Positions 54,492-62,838 of a stretch of DNA of 64,000 bases are shown here, piece after piece. Made by a program: the position numbers and the translations under genes. This DNA comes from Streptomyces violaceoruber (GTDB lineage: Bacteria > Actinomycetota > Actinomycetes > Streptomycetales > Streptomycetaceae). Location: the NCBI GenBank assembly GCA_000720805.1, contig JODI01000015.1:1-64000 (forward strand). The letters are read 5' to 3'. The notes beneath the pieces are model-generated. The model was not told where the DNA came from, made no database searches, and saw only the letters and a program-made list of their open reading frames with translations. The stretch's first letter is position 1. The number at the start of each line of letters is the position of its first letter.

Positions 54492-54731
54492 TCGACCGGG
54501 CCCCGGACGCGACTGATGACGCGACTCGGACGGTCCCGCCGGACCTGTGGGCGGGCCGAGGCCAACAACGGTTTCCCGGCTGTCGGCGTGCGGCACTGCA
54601 GGAGCGGACGCGATCTCGGATGCATTACGGTGAGCTGGGCGAAGTGGATGCGGCGAGGCGGCTACGCCTCGTTAGCCGATGGCCGAGGTCCGATGTCCGA
54701 TGTCCGACGGCGATGAACAAGGCAGGGGCAC

Positions 54732-55367
54732 GTGACGCAACAGCGCGGCAAGCAGTCGGCGGCAGTCGCGCGAGGCCGCACGACGGCCGGCCGTGGCCCG
54801 GGACCGCGCGCGGCGGAGATCCGCAACGCGGCCCTCGTCCTGTTCGCCGAGCGCGGGTACGCCGCCACCACGATGGCTGACATCGGGGAAGCGGTGGGAA
54901 TGCGCGGGCCGAGTCTGTACAAGCACGTGGGCTCCAAGCAGGAGCTGCTCACCCAGATCATGACCGGCACGATGGACGACCTGCTACGGAACCACCGCAT
55001 CGCGGTCGCCGGTTGTGAGGACGTGGTGGAGCGGCTGCGCCGGGCCGCCGAGGCTCATGTCCGCTACCACGTCCGGCACCGCCTCGAAGCGTTCGTGGGG
55101 ACCCGGGAGATCCGCAGCCTGGAGGAGCCCCACCGTGCGCAGGTCCTTGAGCGGCGTGCGGCCTACGAGCACGCGTTCCGAACGTTGCTCAGCGAAGGAG
55201 TTCAGGCCGGGCGCTTCAGTGTCACCACGGTGAAGCTGACCTCCTACGCCATCCTGGACCTCGGGATGGGCGTGCCCGTCTGGTACCGCGAGGACGGCGA
55301 TCTGACGGAAGATCAGGTCGTCTACCAATACGGCGACTTCGCCCTGCGACTGGCCGGCGTGCGCTGA
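54732..55367 (+). CDS. TetR/AcrR family regulator (KstR2-like type)
   Basis: 211 residues. The N-terminal DNA-binding domain is AAEIRNAALVLFAERGYAAT followed by TMADIGEAVGMRGPSLYKHV. The C-terminal domain has GTREIRSLEEPHRAQVLERR and YAILDLGMGVPVWYREDG, the layout of TetR_C_33/KstR2-like repressors that sense CoA thioesters. The GTG start at 54732 is used. It is the nearest regulator to the MHS transporter and to the sites matching ACTGAnnTCAGT. Confidence 0.88.
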   Translation: MTQQRGKQSAAVARGRTTAGRGPGPRAAEIRNAALVLFAERGYAATTMADIGEAVGMRGPSLYKHVGSKQELLTQIMTGTMDDLLRNHRIAVAGCEDVVERLRRAAEAHVRYHVRHRLEAFVGTREIRSLEEPHRAQVLERRAAYEHAFRTLLSEGVQAGRFSVTTVKLTSYAILDLGMGVPVWYREDGDLTEDQVVYQYGDFALRLAGVR

Positions 55368-55517
55368 GTCCCGCGGACCCTCGGTCCACGAGGTCCAGCC
55401 CGAGCGGGACGCCCTCGCGGCGAAACCGAACCCAATTCAAAATCTCAAGCGTTCACCCTGTGTCGACCCTGCAAGGGTAAGGCGTACGGCAAAAACTCCT
55501 GCACCAAGGCTAGCTGT

Positions 55518-55529
55518 ACTGAGTTCAGT
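55518..55529. promoter_or_regulatory. ACTGA-GT-TCAGT palindrome before the MHS transporter
   Basis: The 12-bp inverted repeat lies about 60 bp upstream of the transporter start. A near copy is at 61304-61315 and a partial one at 61581-61590. Confidence 0.6.
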
Positions 55530-55589
55530 TCTGTAGCGTCGCCGGCGTCGGCACGGTACGGGACCGTGCCATGGAAGGAGCGTCGGAGC

Positions 55590-56915
55590 ATGAGTGCCAC
55601 TCACCGTTCCGCCACATCAGGGGCGGAGTCAGGGGCGGGGCCGGAGGCGGAATCAGCGGCGTACGATCCGCGTACGGTGCGCCGTGCGATGCTCGCCGGC
55701 AGCCTCGGTACCCTGATCGAGTACTACGACTTCAGTGTCTACGGCTATCTCGCCGTGGTGATCGCTCCCCAGTTCTTCCCGAGTGCGAATCCGGCGGCCT
55801 CGCTCCTGGCGACGCTCGCGGTGTTCGCCACCGGCCTGGTGGTGCGGCCGGTCGGCGGCGTCTTCTTCGGGTGGCTCGGCGACCGCTGGGGCCGTCGCAA
55901 GGCGCTGGTCTCCTCGGTGCTGTGCATGGGCGTCGCCAGCAGCGCCACGGGACTGCTGCCGACGTACAGCCAGATCGGCGTGGCCGCCGCGGTGCTGCTC
56001 CTTCTCGCCCGGCTGGTGCAGGGCATCTCCACCGGCGGCGAGTCGGTCGGCGCCTACACCTACATCTACGAGTCGGTACCGCCCCGGCGCAGGGCCTTCC
56101 TCGGCGCGGTCACACCCATCGGGTCCAACCTCGGGTTCATGTTCGCGGCCGCCACGGCCGGGGTGATCTCCGCGCTCGCCACGAAGGACCAGATGTCCGA
56201 CTGGGGCTGGCGGCTGCCGTTCCTCATGGCCGTGCCGCTCACCCTGTTCTGCCTGTGGGCCCGGCTGCGGATCGAGGACACCCCGGAGTTCGAGGAGGCC
56301 GCACGGCGCGCCGACATCCCCGCGGCTCCGATCCGGGAGGTCTTGTCCACCCACCGCGCGGCGCTGCTGCAGTCCATCGGCCTGTCCATGGCGCAGGGCG
56401 GCGCCATCTTCCTCGGACTGACGTACATCGGCATCCACCTCTCCACCGACCTGGGGTACGACGCCACGCACGTGCTCTGGCTGAGCGCCGGCGTCGTACT
56501 CGTCACCGTGCTGCTCATGGTGCCGGCCGGCTGGCTCGCCACCCGCTTCGGCTCCCGTCGCATCCTGCTGTGCGGGCTCCTGGGATTCCTGGTGACCGCC
56601 TACCCCGCGATGATGCTCATGGGCCGGCACAGCCTGGCCCTGGCCGGTGCCGCCTACCTGCTCTTCATGCTGAGCAGCGCGTTCGTACAGGTCCCGGCGG
56701 CCAGTCTGTGGCCGCACCTGTTCGAACGCCGGGTCCGGTACACCGGCATGGCGATCGGGTACAACGTCGGCACCGTCCTCGCGGGCGGAACGGCTCCGTA
56801 CATCGCGACCTTCCTGGTCCAGCGGACCGGGAACGAGCTCTCGCCGGCGTTCTTCGTCATGGTGGTCTGCGTGATCGGGATCGGTTCCCTGCTCACCGTC
56901 CGCAAGGATGTGTAG
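55590..56915 (+). CDS. MHS-family (metabolite:H+ symporter) MFS transporter
   Basis: 441 residues and 12 helices. GTLIEYYDFSVYGYLAVVIA is the signature first helix of MHS proteins. VRPVGGVFFGWLGDRWGRRK carries motif A, and RLVQGISTGGESVGAYTYIY the GGE motif; RRRAFLGAVTPIGSNLGFMF follows. Family members (ShiA, ProP, KgtP, PcaT-like) import aromatic or carboxylic acids and compatible solutes. GGAG precedes ATG 55590. The upstream palindrome suggests control by the neighbouring TetR protein. Confidence 0.92.
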   Translation: MSATHRSATSGAESGAGPEAESAAYDPRTVRRAMLAGSLGTLIEYYDFSVYGYLAVVIAPQFFPSANPAASLLATLAVFATGLVVRPVGGVFFGWLGDRWGRRKALVSSVLCMGVASSATGLLPTYSQIGVAAAVLLLLARLVQGISTGGESVGAYTYIYESVPPRRRAFLGAVTPIGSNLGFMFAAATAGVISALATKDQMSDWGWRLPFLMAVPLTLFCLWARLRIEDTPEFEEAARRADIPAAPIREVLSTHRAALLQSIGLSMAQGGAIFLGLTYIGIHLSTDLGYDATHVLWLSAGVVLVTVLLMVPAGWLATRFGSRRILLCGLLGFLVTAYPAMMLMGRHSLALAGAAYLLFMLSSAFVQVPAASLWPHLFERRVRYTGMAIGYNVGTVLAGGTAPYIATFLVQRTGNELSPAFFVMVVCVIGIGSLLTVRKDV

Positions 56916-56967
56916 GAAGACGTCGGGTGAGTGCCGGCGTCCTGAGCGGTGGTCACCGATCCGTGCC

Positions 56968-57013
56968 GCGGGGGCATGCACCGCATCAGGCCTGCGCGGC
57001 GGCGTGCCCCCGC
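56968..57013. terminator. Hairpin between convergent MHS and ABC genes
   Basis: GCGGGGGCATGC (56968-56979) pairs with GCGTGCCCCCGC (57002-57013) with one G-T pair. It can terminate both convergent transcripts. Confidence 0.6.
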
Positions 57014-57114
57014 AGGATGGTGACTCCGCGGCCGTCGTCGTCTCGTTCCGGTCGGCGCGCGCCCTTCCAGGGTGATCGCCCGCGCGGTGCCCGGCCCGCG
57101 CCCGTCACGAGGCG

Positions 57115-58854
57115 TCAGAGCTTCTCGAAGATGTCCGAGCCGGCGACGGACATGGCCACGAAGACACCCGCCGAGGTCACCAGCGTCATGACGAGCGCGA
57201 TGGCCGCGACCAGCGGGTAGGAGCCGTTGGACCAGTAGTCGAAGAGGATGGTGCCCATGACCTGCGTCGTGGGCGCCCGTACCAGCAGTGAGGCGGTGAA
57301 CTCGTGGGTGAGCAGCACGAACATCAACGCTCCGGCACCCGCGAGCGTCGGGCGCAGCAGGGGCAGCACGATCTCGGTGGTGGTCCGCACCGCGCCCGCG
57401 CCGCTCGTGCGCGAGGCCTCCACGTACGTGTCGCCGAGCGCCACCATTCCGGACAACTGCATCCTGGTGGCGAAGGGCAGCATCAGCGTCACATAGACGA
57501 GGACGATCACCGAGCGGGTGCCGTACAGAATGAACGGCTCGCGGCTGTACGTCAGCAGGAAACCGGCGCCGAAGACGACCGCGGGGATCCCGAGGGGCAT
57601 CGCCACGACGAAGTCCACGGCCGCCCGGATGACGCGGAACCGGCGCCCCTTGAGGAGGAGCGAGGCGGCGACGAAGCCGAGGGGGAGTGCGATGGCGACC
57701 GAGATGACCGAGGTGACAAGGCTGTTGACGATCGCGTCGGTGATCCCCGACTCCTGGAACACGCGCCGGAAGTTGTCGAGCGTGAACCCACTCGGTTCGA
57801 TCCTGCCGCTCCAGAAGGGGGAGAGTGACACCACTATGAGCGCGCCCAGCGGCAGGGCCAGCGCCACCAGTCCATACAGGACGATGCCCGTGACCGCCAC
57901 CCACGACGGCCGCCCGCCGGTCCGGAACGCCTTGCCGCCGTGCGTGACGAAGCGGCTGTGGTCGCCGAGGATCACCTTCTGGAAGAGGACGACGGCGATA
58001 CCGAAGAGCAGCAGCGGTGAGCCGATCGCGGCGGCGCGGCCGTAGTCGACCGGGCTCTGCGACACGGCGACGTACATGTCCGTGGTGAGTACGTCGATGC
58101 CGTTGTTCCGTCCCAGCAGCAGCGGTCCCGTGAACTGGCCGAGCCCCAGCAGCAGGGCCACGAACCCGCCGTACACCAGGACCGGGCGCAGCAGCGGCAG
58201 CGTCACTCTGAAGAACACCCCGGCGGCCGACGAGCCGCTGACCTGTGCGGCCTCGATCAGCTCCGCGTTGATGTTGCCGAAGCCGGCGCTGACGAAGAGG
58301 TAGACGAAGGCGGTCAGGCCGAAGCCGGTGATGAGTACGATCCACGGCAGCGTGTAGATGTCGACGGGACCCTCGTCGAGATGGTTCCACCAGGGCAGGT
58401 TCCGCAGCGCCGCGTTGAGGTAGCCGGGGCGGGGCGAGAACAGGAACGCCCAGCCGGTCACCGACGCCACGGCCGGGACCACGATGGGCAGGACGGGCAG
58501 GACGCGCAGCAGTCGCAGCCGGGGTGGCAGGCGGGTCGACGCCCAGGCCAGGAACGTGCCGAGGACGAGCGCGATGCCCAGCGAACCCAACGCCATTCCG
58601 GCCGTGGTGCGCAGCGTCTCGGCCATGTCCGGGTTGTCGAAGGCGGCCTTGTAGCCACGGGCGTCGTCCTCGAAGGCCAGCCGTTGCAGGCCCACCAGGG
58701 GAGCGATCACCAGGTAGCCGATGGCGGCCAGGAACGCGAGCGCGCCGAGCCGTGGCAGGTGGCGCCGAGCACGGGTCACCGCCGTCGGGCGGGGTGGGGC
58801 CGAGGGCGTCGGTGTCGTGAGGGGTGCGGGGGCGGGTGCGGCGGGTGCGGCCAC
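57115..58854 (-). CDS. Fused ABC permease, FbpB-type (two permease domains)
   Basis: 579 residues with about 12 membrane helices as two homologous halves. The EAA-like loops are ELIEAAQVSGSSAAGVFFRV (first half) and TYVEASRTSGAGAVRTTTEI (second half), typical for iron(III), thiamine, 2-aminoethylphosphonate or putrescine importers of the Fbp/Pot group. The GTG start at 58854 lies four bases after the ATPase stop, with GAGGG upstream. It works with the ATPase and the periplasmic-type binding protein upstream. Confidence 0.92.
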   Translation of the reverse strand: MAAPAAPAPAPLTTPTPSAPPRPTAVTRARRHLPRLGALAFLAAIGYLVIAPLVGLQRLAFEDDARGYKAAFDNPDMAETLRTTAGMALGSLGIALVLGTFLAWASTRLPPRLRLLRVLPVLPIVVPAVASVTGWAFLFSPRPGYLNAALRNLPWWNHLDEGPVDIYTLPWIVLITGFGLTAFVYLFVSAGFGNINAELIEAAQVSGSSAAGVFFRVTLPLLRPVLVYGGFVALLLGLGQFTGPLLLGRNNGIDVLTTDMYVAVSQSPVDYGRAAAIGSPLLLFGIAVVLFQKVILGDHSRFVTHGGKAFRTGGRPSWVAVTGIVLYGLVALALPLGALIVVSLSPFWSGRIEPSGFTLDNFRRVFQESGITDAIVNSLVTSVISVAIALPLGFVAASLLLKGRRFRVIRAAVDFVVAMPLGIPAVVFGAGFLLTYSREPFILYGTRSVIVLVYVTLMLPFATRMQLSGMVALGDTYVEASRTSGAGAVRTTTEIVLPLLRPTLAGAGALMFVLLTHEFTASLLVRAPTTQVMGTILFDYWSNGSYPLVAAIALVMTLVTSAGVFVAMSVAGSDIFEKL

Positions 58855-58858
58855 GATG

Positions 58859-60034
58859 TCACGCCCTCACTGCGGCGGCGGGGGTGTGTGCGGCTGTCCG
58901 TACCCCGTCGGCGTCGTAGTAGATGGCCGCGTCCTTGGCGAACCAGGCGGTCACCTGCTGTCCGCGCGAGAGGCCCCGGGCCCATGGCTTGCCGGTCAGG
59001 GGCGCCTGCGCGTGCAGACGGCTGTCCGCGATCGTGACGACCACGTCCATGTGACGGCCGCCGAACTGCGCGTCGACGACCTCCGCCGCGAGGCCGACAC
59101 CGTGCGGCGGCGGTTTCTCCTCGACCGGACAGAGCTGAAGGTCGTCGGGGCGCAGCCGGGCGGTGACCTCGCTCTGCGAGCGGGGCACCGGGAGTTCGTC
59201 GACCACCGCCTGGCCCGGCGCGGGGGCCTGACCGTCGGTGCCCGGTCGGCAGGCGAGAGCCCATCCCGTGCCCTGACGCCGGAGTGGAAGCCGGTTCGAC
59301 ATGCCGATGAAGCCGGCCACGTACTCCGTGGCCGGCCCCTCGAAGACCCGCTCCGGCGTGTCGAGTTGCTCGATCCGTCCGGACTTCATGATGGCCAGGC
59401 GGTCGCCGAGCGCCAGGGCCTCGCTCTGGTCGTGGGTGACGAACACGGCGGTGAAGCCCAGTCGTGCGTGCAACTCGTGAAGTTGGGCGCGTACCTGGTC
59501 GCGCAGCCGCGCGTCGAGGTTGCTCAGCGGCTCGTCGAAGAGCACCAGGTCCGGTTGGGCGGCCAAACCCCGGGCCAGTGCGACCCGCTGCTGCTGGCCG
59601 CCGCTGAGCTGCGCCGGATAGCGGTCGAGCAGGGCGGCGCAGTCGACGAGCTCCGCCGCCTCCTCGATCCGCGAACGCACCTGCTCGCGCGCCACCCGTC
59701 TGGTTCTCAGGGGATATCCGATGTTGCGGCGCACTGTCATGTGCGGCCACAGCGCGTACGACTGGAACACCATCCCGATCCGGCGTTTGTTCGGCGGGTG
59801 GTTGACCTTCCCTCGTACGTCCAGCACTGTCTGGTCGCCGAGCGAGATGCGTCCCTCGTCGGGCGTCTCCAGACCGGCCAGACAGCGCAGAGTCGTGGTT
59901 TTCCCGCAGCCGCTCGGGCCGAGCAGAACGATGAACTCGCCCGGCTCGATCACCAGCGACAGGTTGTCCACCGCCACAGCCGGCGGCTTGCCGGCGAACC
60001 TTTTCGTCAGACCCTCGATGCGCACGTGGGACAC
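58859..60034 (-). CDS. ABC transporter ATP-binding protein, FbpC/PotA type
   Basis: 391 residues. Walker A GPSGCGKTT, Q-loop VFQSYALWPHMTVRRNIGYP, signature LSGGQQQRVALARGLAAQPD, Walker B LVLFDEPLSNLDA and H-loop VFVTHDQSEALALG are complete. A C-terminal TOBE domain (LAAEVVDAQFGGRHMDVVV) follows. GAGGAG precedes the GTG at 60034. A hairpin lies in the spacer between this gene and the binding-protein gene upstream. Confidence 0.94.
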   Translation of the reverse strand: MSHVRIEGLTKRFAGKPPAVAVDNLSLVIEPGEFIVLLGPSGCGKTTTLRCLAGLETPDEGRISLGDQTVLDVRGKVNHPPNKRRIGMVFQSYALWPHMTVRRNIGYPLRTRRVAREQVRSRIEEAAELVDCAALLDRYPAQLSGGQQQRVALARGLAAQPDLVLFDEPLSNLDARLRDQVRAQLHELHARLGFTAVFVTHDQSEALALGDRLAIMKSGRIEQLDTPERVFEGPATEYVAGFIGMSNRLPLRRQGTGWALACRPGTDGQAPAPGQAVVDELPVPRSQSEVTARLRPDDLQLCPVEEKPPPHGVGLAAEVVDAQFGGRHMDVVVTIADSRLHAQAPLTGKPWARGLSRGQQVTAWFAKDAAIYYDADGVRTAAHTPAAAVRA

Positions 60035-60065
60035 GGGGACTCCTCACATCCAAAGACCGAGTGAA

Positions 60066-60091
60066 TGGGCACCCGTCGACGCGGGTGCCCA
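60066..60091 (-). terminator. Intercistronic hairpin after the binding-protein gene
   Basis: TGGGCACCCG and CGGGTGCCCA form a perfect 10-bp stem with a 6-base loop between the binding-protein stop and the ATPase start. It may be a partial terminator or an mRNA stabiliser that raises the binding-protein level. Confidence 0.55.
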
Positions 60092-60131
60092 CACTGTTGT
60101 GCGTCGGTACTGGCCGACACGTCCGACGCCC

Positions 60132-61196
60132 CTACTGGAACAGGGACTTCCACTTCTTCTGGTACGCGGTCACGGCGTCCGGCGTGAGCTTGGCCGGATC
60201 CTGTATCCGTACCTTGTCGTTGGTGATCACTGTGCCGGGGACGCCGGGCAGGACCGAGCCGGCGGACGGCGTGATCAGCTTCTGCCCCTCGGCGGTCACC
60301 ATGAAGTTGGCGAACAGCTGTCCTGCGTTGGGGTGCGGGGCGCCCTTCAGCACCATGCCGTAGTACCGGGCACCCCACGCGCCCTCCGGCGGCATGCGGT
60401 AGTCGACCGGCGCGCCCTTCTTCTTCGCGGGATCGAGCGCGATCGGCGCGATGAAGCTGCCGGCGGCGATCTCGCCGGACTGCAGCGCCTCGCCCATCGG
60501 CAGGGAGCTGGGGTAGATGCGCGGCTTCTGGGCGGCCAGTTTCTTCACGTAGTCGGCGCCGTACGTCTCCTCGAGCCACAGGTAGAAGTCGACGAGCGAC
60601 GGCGCCGTCGGCTCGACGACGCCGATCTTGCCGCCCGCGAGGGACGGGTCGAGCAGGTCCGGGTAGTCGGTCAGCCCCTTGGGGTAGAGCTTCGTGTTCC
60701 AGCCGAACGTGAGCACCGCGGAGTTGGTCTCGAAGTAGTTGCCTTCGTGGACGTACTGCTTGGTGTCGTAGTCGCCCTTGCCGGTCAGTTCGGGGCCGGT
60801 CGGCGCCAGGAACCTCCCGGCCTCGGCCTGTGGTTTCACCCAGGACAGGCTCGCGCTGACGTACATGTCGGCGATGTGCTTGCCGGTGTTGAACTCCGTC
60901 TCGACCTTCACCCCGAGGTCACCGTCGACGCCCCGGACGGTCTTGACGTCGATCCCCGGGTACTTGGCCTCGAAGGCCTTCGCGAGGTTGTTGAGGGAGG
61001 TCAGATCCTGGGCCGAGTAGACCGTGATCTGCCCTTCTTTCTTCGCTGCGGCGACGAGTTGGTCCAAGCCCGCCGACGCGGGCACGACCTTCGACTCGGC
61101 GTTGTTGTCGCTGCCGCCGCCGCATGCGGAGACGAGCAGCGTGGTGATCGACAGCAGGATGAGCAAAGCCCCGCGCCGTCGCGGATCTGATCTCAT
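60132..61196 (-). CDS. ABC substrate-binding lipoprotein, FbpA/type-6 class
   Basis: 354 residues. The signal and lipobox are ALLILLSITTLLVSACGGGS with the lipid Cys near residue 29. LVAAAKKEGQITVYSAQDLT, LAKAFEAKYPGIDVKTVRG, EFNTGKHIADMYVSASLSWV and QLFANFMVTAEGQKLI follow, typical for SBP_bac_6 proteins such as FbpA, PhnS or AfuA. The iron-binding tandem Tyr pair of true FbpA is not evident, so an organic ligand is likely. GGGAG precedes ATG 61196. Confidence 0.92.
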   Translation of the reverse strand: MRSDPRRRGALLILLSITTLLVSACGGGSDNNAESKVVPASAGLDQLVAAAKKEGQITVYSAQDLTSLNNLAKAFEAKYPGIDVKTVRGVDGDLGVKVETEFNTGKHIADMYVSASLSWVKPQAEAGRFLAPTGPELTGKGDYDTKQYVHEGNYFETNSAVLTFGWNTKLYPKGLTDYPDLLDPSLAGGKIGVVEPTAPSLVDFYLWLEETYGADYVKKLAAQKPRIYPSSLPMGEALQSGEIAAGSFIAPIALDPAKKKGAPVDYRMPPEGAWGARYYGMVLKGAPHPNAGQLFANFMVTAEGQKLITPSAGSVLPGVPGTVITNDKVRIQDPAKLTPDAVTAYQKKWKSLFQ

Positions 61197-61303
61197 TCTC
61201 GGCTCCCTTACATGAAACCGGCTCCCGGGCCGAACCGGCGCACCACCGAGTGGACTTCGCGCTGGACGGTGACCGCATGGCCAAGATTTCGTGAAGCTAC
61301 CAA

Positions 61304-61315
61304 ACTGAACTCGGT
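61304..61315. promoter_or_regulatory. ACTGA-AC-TCGGT site before the ABC importer
   Basis: Imperfect palindrome matching ACTGAGTTCAGT of the MHS promoter at 9 of 12 positions in this orientation, about 110 bp upstream of the binding-protein start. Confidence 0.5.
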
Positions 61316-61580
61316 TAGGCAATAGAATGCGCAGTCGCCCGATGACGGGGGTTTCGCGGCGGTACGGGTCGGTCGCGCGCTCGCTCGGACCCGGCCGGGG
61401 TGTCCTTCGCTCCCGGCTTTTCGGTCCAGCGCGGAGATCCATCAGAAGGGCCCTGAAGGGCTCTGTCTGGCGGTGGTGGCACCGTGGTCGGCGGTGAGGA
61501 AGGTCTGCGCGCGGAAGTGTGGTGCTCCGGCCCGGCCGCGCCGGCCGTGCCGAACGCCCACTGAATGTGCTGGACTTATT

Positions 61581-61590
61581 TCAGTTCAGT
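61581..61590. promoter_or_regulatory. TCAGTTCAGT repeat in the 61197-61617 gap
   Basis: Two TCAGT half-sites side by side, with a further ACTGAA at 61560-61565 facing them. The 421-bp gap holds no gene, only these sites and the site at 61304. Confidence 0.4.
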
Positions 61591-61617
61591 ACCGCTGGGC
61601 GTCCCGCTCAACCCGCC

Positions 61618-62679
61618 TCAGCCGGCGGTGTTCTCACCATCCGGGACGCCGTCGATCCGCACAAGCGTCTTGCCCGTGTTGTCACCCCGCAGCAGTCCCG
61701 CCAGTGCCACCGGCGCCTGGGCCAGCCCGTCGACGACCGTTTCGCGGCAGCGGAGACGCCCTTCGCGGACCCATGCGCCCACCTGCCGGCTCATCTCGGG
61801 CAGCAAGTGGAGGTGGCCGCTGCCTCGGAAGCCGCGAATCGTCAGGCCCTTCGTCACCGCCAACATGAGGTTTCCAGGGCCACTCGGTGACTCCTGAGCC
61901 GCGTACTGCGAGATCATGCCGCAGATCGCGACGCGGCCCGACGTACGCAGTGCTCCCAGAGCGGCCTCGAGATGGCCGCCGCCGACGTTGTCGAAGTACA
62001 CGTCTATGCCGTCCGGAGCGGCCTCCCGCAGGAGGTCGGGGAGGGCGCCGCGCCTGTAGTTGAAGGCGGCGTCCAGGCCGAGCTCCTCCAGGAGGTGGCG
62101 CACCTTCTCGTCGGAACCGGCGCTTCCGATGACGCGATGCCCGCGGATCTTCGCCATCTGTGCGGCGAGGCTGCCGACGGCACCGGCCGCGGCGGAGACC
62201 CATACGACGTCGCCGTCGCGCAGGCCCGCGGCATGGAAGAGGCCGGCGTAGGCGGTGAGCCCGGTGCCGCCGAGCACGCCGAGGTAGGCCTGCGGAGGTG
62301 CGAGGCCCACGTCGAGCTTCGTGAGCGTGCCGACGCCGCCGAGCGCCTGCGCGTCCGCCTCGACCACCGCGTAGTCGCGCCAGCCGGAGGCATGCCACAC
62401 CGTGTCGCCGGGGGCGAACCCGTCGGCGCGGGACTCGACGACCTCCCCGACGGTCATGATGCCGTCCATGGGCTCTTCGAGAGGGAAAGCCGGAAAGTAC
62501 CCCTGTGGCGCCGTCTCCCTCAGCCGCAGCCGGAGAGCGGCGTCGACGGATGTCCACGTGTTCCGGACCAGTACCTCGCCCGGGCGAGGTGGCCGTACCC
62601 GGACTTCGACGAGGCGGAAGTCCGACGCGCGGACCTCGCCGTGCGGGTATGCGGTCGGCCAGACTTCACGGCCCATCAT
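61618..62679 (-). CDS. NADP-dependent oxidoreductase (MDR, leukotriene B4/prostaglandin reductase type)
   Basis: 353 residues of the zinc-free medium-chain dehydrogenase family. VLVRNTWTSVDAALRLRLRE, GGTGLTAYAGLFHAAGLRDG, VWVSAAAGAVGSLAAQMAKI and GIDVYFDNVGGGHLEAALGA are the usual marks of CurA/YncB-like NADPH-dependent enone reductases. It reduces alpha,beta-unsaturated ketones or aldehydes. GGAG is before the double ATG (62679/62676). It follows the FAD dehydrogenase gene in the same direction. Confidence 0.92.
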   Translation of the reverse strand: MMGREVWPTAYPHGEVRASDFRLVEVRVRPPRPGEVLVRNTWTSVDAALRLRLRETAPQGYFPAFPLEEPMDGIMTVGEVVESRADGFAPGDTVWHASGWRDYAVVEADAQALGGVGTLTKLDVGLAPPQAYLGVLGGTGLTAYAGLFHAAGLRDGDVVWVSAAAGAVGSLAAQMAKIRGHRVIGSAGSDEKVRHLLEELGLDAAFNYRRGALPDLLREAAPDGIDVYFDNVGGGHLEAALGALRTSGRVAICGMISQYAAQESPSGPGNLMLAVTKGLTIRGFRGSGHLHLLPEMSRQVGAWVREGRLRCRETVVDGLAQAPVALAGLLRGDNTGKTLVRIDGVPDGENTAG

Positions 62680-62838
62680 CGCCGCTCCTCCCGGGATGCG
62701 TGACCCCGCCCGGCCCGGGTGCGCATCCGATCCGTGAACTGACCTTGTACCCGTCGCACGCGTCGATGAGGCGAGCGTCGCCCGCAGTCCGACCGCAGCC
62801 GTCGTGACGCCGCCCAGCACCTGGTCGCGGACGCTCTG

